A program made the translations under genes and the position numbers. The notes beneath the pieces are model-generated. The model was given only the letters and a program-made list of their open reading frames with translations, searched no databases and was not told the origin of the DNA. From GCA-016699105 sp036518915 (GTDB lineage: Bacteria > Patescibacteriota > Saccharimonadia > UBA4664), in assembly GCA_036518915.1 (NCBI GenBank), contig DATDME010000077.1, forward strand, positions 1 through 9,384: a stretch of DNA of 9,384 nucleotides, in the 5' to 3' direction. Positions 5,904 to 9,384 of the stretch are shown here, piece by piece (the stretch's first letter is position 1; each line of letters opens with the position of its first letter).

Positions 5904-6248
5904 CTAAAATCCTCCCGCGATAAATGTCACGATGGCGTAGGCCGACATTATGATAACCAAGCCAACCACCGCGTTCGTCAAAATGGTTTTGGCTTGCTTC
6001 ACCCGGGCCGGGTCACCCACCGACAAAATGTAGTAAATGGCCGCCAAAATTATCGCGATAACCGCCAGCGATCCAGCCACCGCCATGGCGACCCGCACAC
6101 CGTTAGCAATCACCTGAATTAGGTCTTGCACCGAGGAAATTTGGACCTGGCCATCCGCACCGCACATGTTGTCCCAGAGCGACGGGAACGCACCCTGGTT
6201 CGGGCAGCTGCCCACCGCCAAGTGAAATACATGCAATAACCACGACAT
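5904..6248 (-). CDS. T4SS pilin-like two-helix membrane protein, first gene of the pilin operon
   Basis: 114 residues. The N-terminal stretch MSWLLHVFHLAVGS is hydrophobic but short. A segment with C15 and C29 follows, then two transmembrane helices (about 44-75 and 88-111) flanking SVGDPARVKQAKTIL. The second helix ends MSAYAIVTFIAGG, very close to TAYAIVTFVTK in the 108-aa paralogue. It leads the leftward operon and is divergent from the VirB6-like gene. The ATG at 6246-6248 has no Shine-Dalgarno sequence and lies only nine bases past a good -10 element, so the message is probably leaderless. Confidence 0.8.
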   Translation of the reverse strand: MSWLLHVFHLAVGSCPNQGAFPSLWDNMCGADGQVQISSVQDLIQVIANGVRVAMAVAGSLAVIAIILAAIYYILSVGDPARVKQAKTILTNAVVGLVIIMSAYAIVTFIAGGF

Positions 6249-6257
6249 TATGAGCGC

Positions 6258-6287
6258 ATTCTACAGAGTACACTCATGAAAAGTCAA
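6258..6287 (-). promoter_or_regulatory. Promoter of the pilin-like operon (leaderless)
   Basis: Read leftward: -35 TTGACT (6282-6287), an 18-base spacer, and -10 TAGAAT (6258-6263). Expected start near 6251, about three bases before the ATG at 6248. It interlocks with the opposite promoter of the VirB6-like gene. Confidence 0.72.
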
Positions 6288-6304
6288 AACGCTCATGCTA
6301 TACT
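6276..6304 (+). promoter_or_regulatory. Promoter of the VirB6-like gene (leaderless)
   Basis: Extended -10 TGcTATACT (6296-6304), with a modest -35 ATGAAA (6276-6281) at 17 bases. Expected start near 6311, which is the A of the ATG itself. Its -35 lies directly against the -35 of the pilin promoter, within that promoter's spacer. Confidence 0.65.
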
Positions 6305-6310
6305 TGGCGC

Positions 6311-9300
6311 ATGAGGCAGAGGTGGACGTCAGTTCTGTTGGCGCTTTGGGCAATTGTAATGCCCACGGTTAGCGTGCTATTGTCGGCCGATCCCGCCCTG
6401 GCAGCCGCGCCAACTGACTGCGTTTGGGCCGATGCCAACACCATCAAGTGCGACGCCGGCACAAGCGTCTACCATAAACAAACTACGCCCACCGGAGTCG
6501 GATTTTACCGCGACACCGATCACGAGATTAAGGTTGATGGCAGTACCGCCACCGGCAATCCTGGAACGAACAACGGTGCCGGCACCTACACAGAAATCGC
6601 AAGCAATGGCGCCGGTGACATCTCAAACATCACCATCGGCAACGTGGCGGCCGCGCAAACCGCCTCAACCACGCCTGTCACGCCAGTCGAGGTGACAGCC
6701 ACCGACGGCGCCGGCGCCACCTGCGACGCCGGCAATGGCGGTCTCACCTGGATTATCTGTGCCGCCATCGATCACCTCCTCGCCTGGGTTGACTGGGTGC
6801 GTGACAACGTCATCATCCCGCTCCTCAAAACTAAGCCGCTTGACCAAAACGACCCCCAGTGGACCAACGTCTACCACTTCTGGACGATTATGCGCAACAT
6901 TGCCAGCGTCTGTTTCATTTTGCTCTTCTTGGTGGTAATTTTTGGCACCGCCATCGGTTATGACAACTACACCATTAAAAAGACCCTGCCCCGGCTGGTA
7001 GCCGCCGCCATTTTAATGCCCCTCTCGTGGTACGTTTGCGTACTTGTGACTGATGTGGGTGTGGTACTTGGCGGCGGCCTCATTAGCTTAGGTAATAATC
7101 TAATCAACCCGCCGCCCGCCATCGATTTCAACACGCCATTTACCGCCGCGGTTTATGGCGGTAGTGGGTTGCTGCTTGGCTTGACCGGAGTGGTAGCGCT
7201 CACGCAGCTGACATCCGCCGTCTTGGTGAGCGTCGGCTTATTCTTCGCGGGGATATTCTTCGCCCTGGCCTGGCGAAACGTCCTGGAAATTATTTGCATT
7301 GTGGCCTCGCCCTTGGCTTACCTGCTGTTTGTGCTGCCCGCCACCAAAAAATACTACGACTTATGGTGGAAGACGCTCTGGACCGTGTCGCTATTGTATG
7401 CCGAGTACGTGGCCGGCGTGGAAGGCGCCCGAATGGCCGCCGCTACCCTGAGCGGCTTTGGCGGATTCACGCCACTCATCCAGCTGGCCCTGTTAGGAGT
7501 GGTGCCATTCCTGGTGATGATTTGGGCCGTCCGTGGCGGCAACAACAAGCTCATGGCCGCCGGTACCAACGCCTGGAAGCGCGGCATCGGCGACCAGGTC
7601 GACAAGCGTTTCGGCAAAGACAGCGCCCGCGGCAAGGCCCAGGCCGAATCACGTAAGAATAATAATCTTCTGCGCCAGGCCACAATTCAGGACTGGACCA
7701 ATAGCAAAAAGACCAAAGTCGGCCGGGGGCTAGCCAAAACCGTCGGATTCTTAGGGGTCCAAGCCTATGGTATGCGGGCCGGCACACAGTCTGGCTTAGG
7801 CTACGGTGTCGGCCGGGCTTCCCAAAGTAAAGCCAATAAAATTAAAGATGTAAAAAGTGCCCGTGGCGTCGAAAACACAATCGACACCGATAAAGTCGAA
7901 CGCCAGACTTATCGGGAAACCAGCCAAGAAAAGAGGGCCCAGGACCTCAACACCTCTGTCGCCTCGCTGGCTGCTAGCAAGGGCACGGCCCGGGCGCTCA
8001 GCGAAACTGTCAACAATGTCGACGGCGCAAACCGCAAGAAACAACTGAGCACGTTTGCCGCCCGATCCGCGGCCGGCGTTGAAGCCCAACAGCGCCTCAC
8101 CCTGGGAGCGCAGTTTGGCGAACGTTCCTCTGATGCCGGTCACGGCGTGGTCAACGGCCGGTTCAACCCAACGCTCAACCGCGCACCTACCATGGGCCAA
8201 ATTGACTACGCTGCCGGCCGCGACAAGTTCTACGACACCCAAGCCAAATATGGCGGCATCGCGCGAGCCGGTGAGCATTATGCTACGATCGAAAGTGCCA
8301 TCAATAAGCAGTTTGGCGGCGGACCCATGACCCCAGCCAGAATTGCGCAGATCCGCAACACCATGGCCAACAACGCCCTAGCCGCCGGCCATGGCGCCGC
8401 CGAAGCCGCCCGCTTCACCACGCAAGCTACCGGCATGGCCAAACTACGCTCCGGTTCTCCCGACGGCACGAGCAAATTCAACGCCAAGTACATTGAAGCC
8501 AGTGATGAAACCTATCGCAACGACGGTAAAGTCGACGCCACCAACCAGGCGCTCGATGAAGAAATCGATAAGGTGATCGATGCTGAAAAGGCTGCATCGG
8601 GCACAACGCTCTCCCGTAATGAGGCCCGAACGCGAGTCTTCAACAATTCCCGGGCGGCCAGCCGCATCGCCACCAAGGCCGGCTTGCGGGAGACGCGCGG
8701 CAAGGAAGCCGGCGTCATAGAGGGCCTAGACAAAGCCGCCGACGACCTCATCAAGGCCGAAAATATCCTACCTGGAGCCACGCTCGAGGACCAGCGCCAG
8801 GAGGCCACGCGGCGGCTCTATAATGCCGTTTCAAGCACCGCCACCGTTCAGGGCGCCGCGAGTACCGCCAAACAGTTCGGCGACGCCGCCGGCAAACTGG
8901 TGGGCTTCCAGGAAGCCAGCATCGAGACGGCCATCGATGATAAGATAGCCAGTGACGCTGCCCTGGGCAAAAAGACCTCCCGCATGGATGCCGAAAAAGC
9001 CGTCCGTAAGGAAGCCCAATACGCTACCGGCACCGACGTCAAACAAGGCGTGCTTGCCTCCGCCGGCGCCAATAGCGAGATACAAAAAGTCGCCCAGGAG
9101 GCCCGGCAATCCGCCCGAACTGATACCCTCAAGCAATTTGAGGGCACCCGCGCCGCCGCCAACGGCGAAGACCGCGCTATTGGCGTGGCCACCGACCAGG
9201 CCGTTGCCGACCTCACCGAGCGAATTTACAAAACATCGCAAAAAAGCAAGGATCCCGCGAAACGCCTAGACCGCGCCGCGGCCCGCAAAATGGCTACCAC

Positions 9301-9384
9301 CGCCATCATGGATGAACGCGTACAGCGCGACATCCGCAACCAAATGACGAGTAACCTGGCCGCCCAAGCCCGCGAAGCCGGCAC
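6311..9384 (+). CDS. VirB6/TrbL-like T4SS inner-membrane protein with very long C-terminal domain (partial at 3' end)
   Basis: The frame is open from ATG 6311 to the window edge: at least 1024 residues, no stop. Layout: signal peptide (1-31 or so; basic MRQRW, hydrophobic core, cleavage near PALA-AAP); a Thr/Gly/Ala-rich outside domain (about 34-150) with C37, C47, C138 and C150; an amphipathic stretch DHLLAWVDWV...IIPLLKTKPLD (154-178); then about six transmembrane helices (190-217, 226-262, 280-298, 300-320, 324-343, 386-407). Motifs I recall from CPR VirB6-like proteins are RNIA (195-198), IKKTLPRL (222-229), SPLA (333-336) and LPATKKYYDLWWKTLW (342-357). VirB6 builds the inner-membrane channel of type IV secretion systems. 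Residues 410-1024 are hydrophilic, Ala-rich, mostly helical and probably cytoplasmic; I recognise no catalytic motif. No ribosome binding site precedes the ATG. The reading frame was followed by translating through the region and checking phase at several points. Confidence 0.85.
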   Translation, partial: MRQRWTSVLLALWAIVMPTVSVLLSADPALAAAPTDCVWADANTIKCDAGTSVYHKQTTPTGVGFYRDTDHEIKVDGSTATGNPGTNNGAGTYTEIASNGAGDISNITIGNVAAAQTASTTPVTPVEVTATDGAGATCDAGNGGLTWIICAAIDHLLAWVDWVRDNVIIPLLKTKPLDQNDPQWTNVYHFWTIMRNIASVCFILLFLVVIFGTAIGYDNYTIKKTLPRLVAAAILMPLSWYVCVLVTDVGVVLGGGLISLGNNLINPPPAIDFNTPFTAAVYGGSGLLLGLTGVVALTQLTSAVLVSVGLFFAGIFFALAWRNVLEIICIVASPLAYLLFVLPATKKYYDLWWKTLWTVSLLYAEYVAGVEGARMAAATLSGFGGFTPLIQLALLGVVPFLVMIWAVRGGNNKLMAAGTNAWKRGIGDQVDKRFGKDSARGKAQAESRKNNNLLRQATIQDWTNSKKTKVGRGLAKTVGFLGVQAYGMRAGTQSGLGYGVGRASQSKANKIKDVKSARGVENTIDTDKVERQTYRETSQEKRAQDLNTSVASLAASKGTARALSETVNNVDGANRKKQLSTFAARSAAGVEAQQRLTLGAQFGERSSDAGHGVVNGRFNPTLNRAPTMGQIDYAAGRDKFYDTQAKYGGIARAGEHYATIESAINKQFGGGPMTPARIAQIRNTMANNALAAGHGAAEAARFTTQATGMAKLRSGSPDGTSKFNAKYIEASDETYRNDGKVDATNQALDEEIDKVIDAEKAASGTTLSRNEARTRVFNNSRAASRIATKAGLRETRGKEAGVIEGLDKAADDLIKAENILPGATLEDQRQEATRRLYNAVSSTATVQGAASTAKQFGDAAGKLVGFQEASIETAIDDKIASDAALGKKTSRMDAEKAVRKEAQYATGTDVKQGVLASAGANSEIQKVAQEARQSARTDTLKQFEGTRAAANGEDRAIGVATDQAVADLTERIYKTSQKSKDPAKRLDRAAARKMATTAIMDERVQRDIRNQMTSNLAAQAREAG

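Noticed and set aside
7551..9241. Several antisense or other-frame open frames of 60-160 codons across the VirB6-like C-terminal region
   Set aside because: They mirror the GC-rich codon bias of the long plus-strand frame, show no family motifs or ribosome binding sites, and lie wholly within a 1024-codon open frame.
1..9384. CRISPR array or long tandem repeats
   Set aside because: No regularly spaced direct repeats were seen; repeated sequence is limited to the short motifs listed.

Overview
The window looks like chromosomal DNA of a Patescibacteria (Candidate Phyla Radiation) bacterium, possibly a Saccharibacteria relative. The main reason is the right-hand half. It holds four small two-helix pilin-like proteins of the kind found in CPR type IV secretion/type IV pilus-like (T4SS) loci, divergent from a very large VirB6/TrbL-like membrane protein carrying motifs I associate with the CPR family (RNIA, IKKTLPRL, SPLA, LPATKKYY). 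The lineage is inferred from family memory, not from any search. TGA acts as a stop (end of the 646-aa gene), so this is not a TGA-recoded CPR lineage.

Left part. Positions 1-83 hold the N-terminal fragment of a leftward gene resembling the helix-turn-helix of IS630-type transposases. An AT-rich hairpin cluster (140-184) separates it from a leftward two-gene operon: a 646-aa polytopic GT-C-like membrane protein followed, with an ATGA overlap, by a GT2 glycosyltransferase of the polyprenyl-phosphate type. Together they suggest lipid-linked sugar transfer to the cell surface. Upstream of them lies tRNA-Ser(GCU) with an encoded CCA, a strong promoter and a strong terminator.

Middle part. A short Fur-like winged-helix protein lacking the metal-sensing domain runs head-on into comFC, overlapping it by 4 bases. 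comFC (a phosphoribosyltransferase kept for DNA uptake) is divergent from an Hsp20 small heat-shock gene. Hsp20 ends at a clear terminator, and a second terminator serves the pilin gene that converges on it.

Right part. Four leftward pilin-like genes lie at 4707-6248. The first three (5238-6248) are tightly packed and probably one transcript; the fourth (4707-5153) follows after 84 bases. They diverge from the VirB6-like gene (6311 to the window end, at least 1024 residues, no stop reached). The 62-bp divergent promoter region is compact: the two predicted promoters interlock and both place the transcription start at or within a few bases of the ATG, which suggests leaderless mRNAs. The simplest reading is a pilin/inner-membrane-channel module of a CPR T4SS-like machine, with the remaining components (for example a VirB4 ATPase) expected beyond the right edge.
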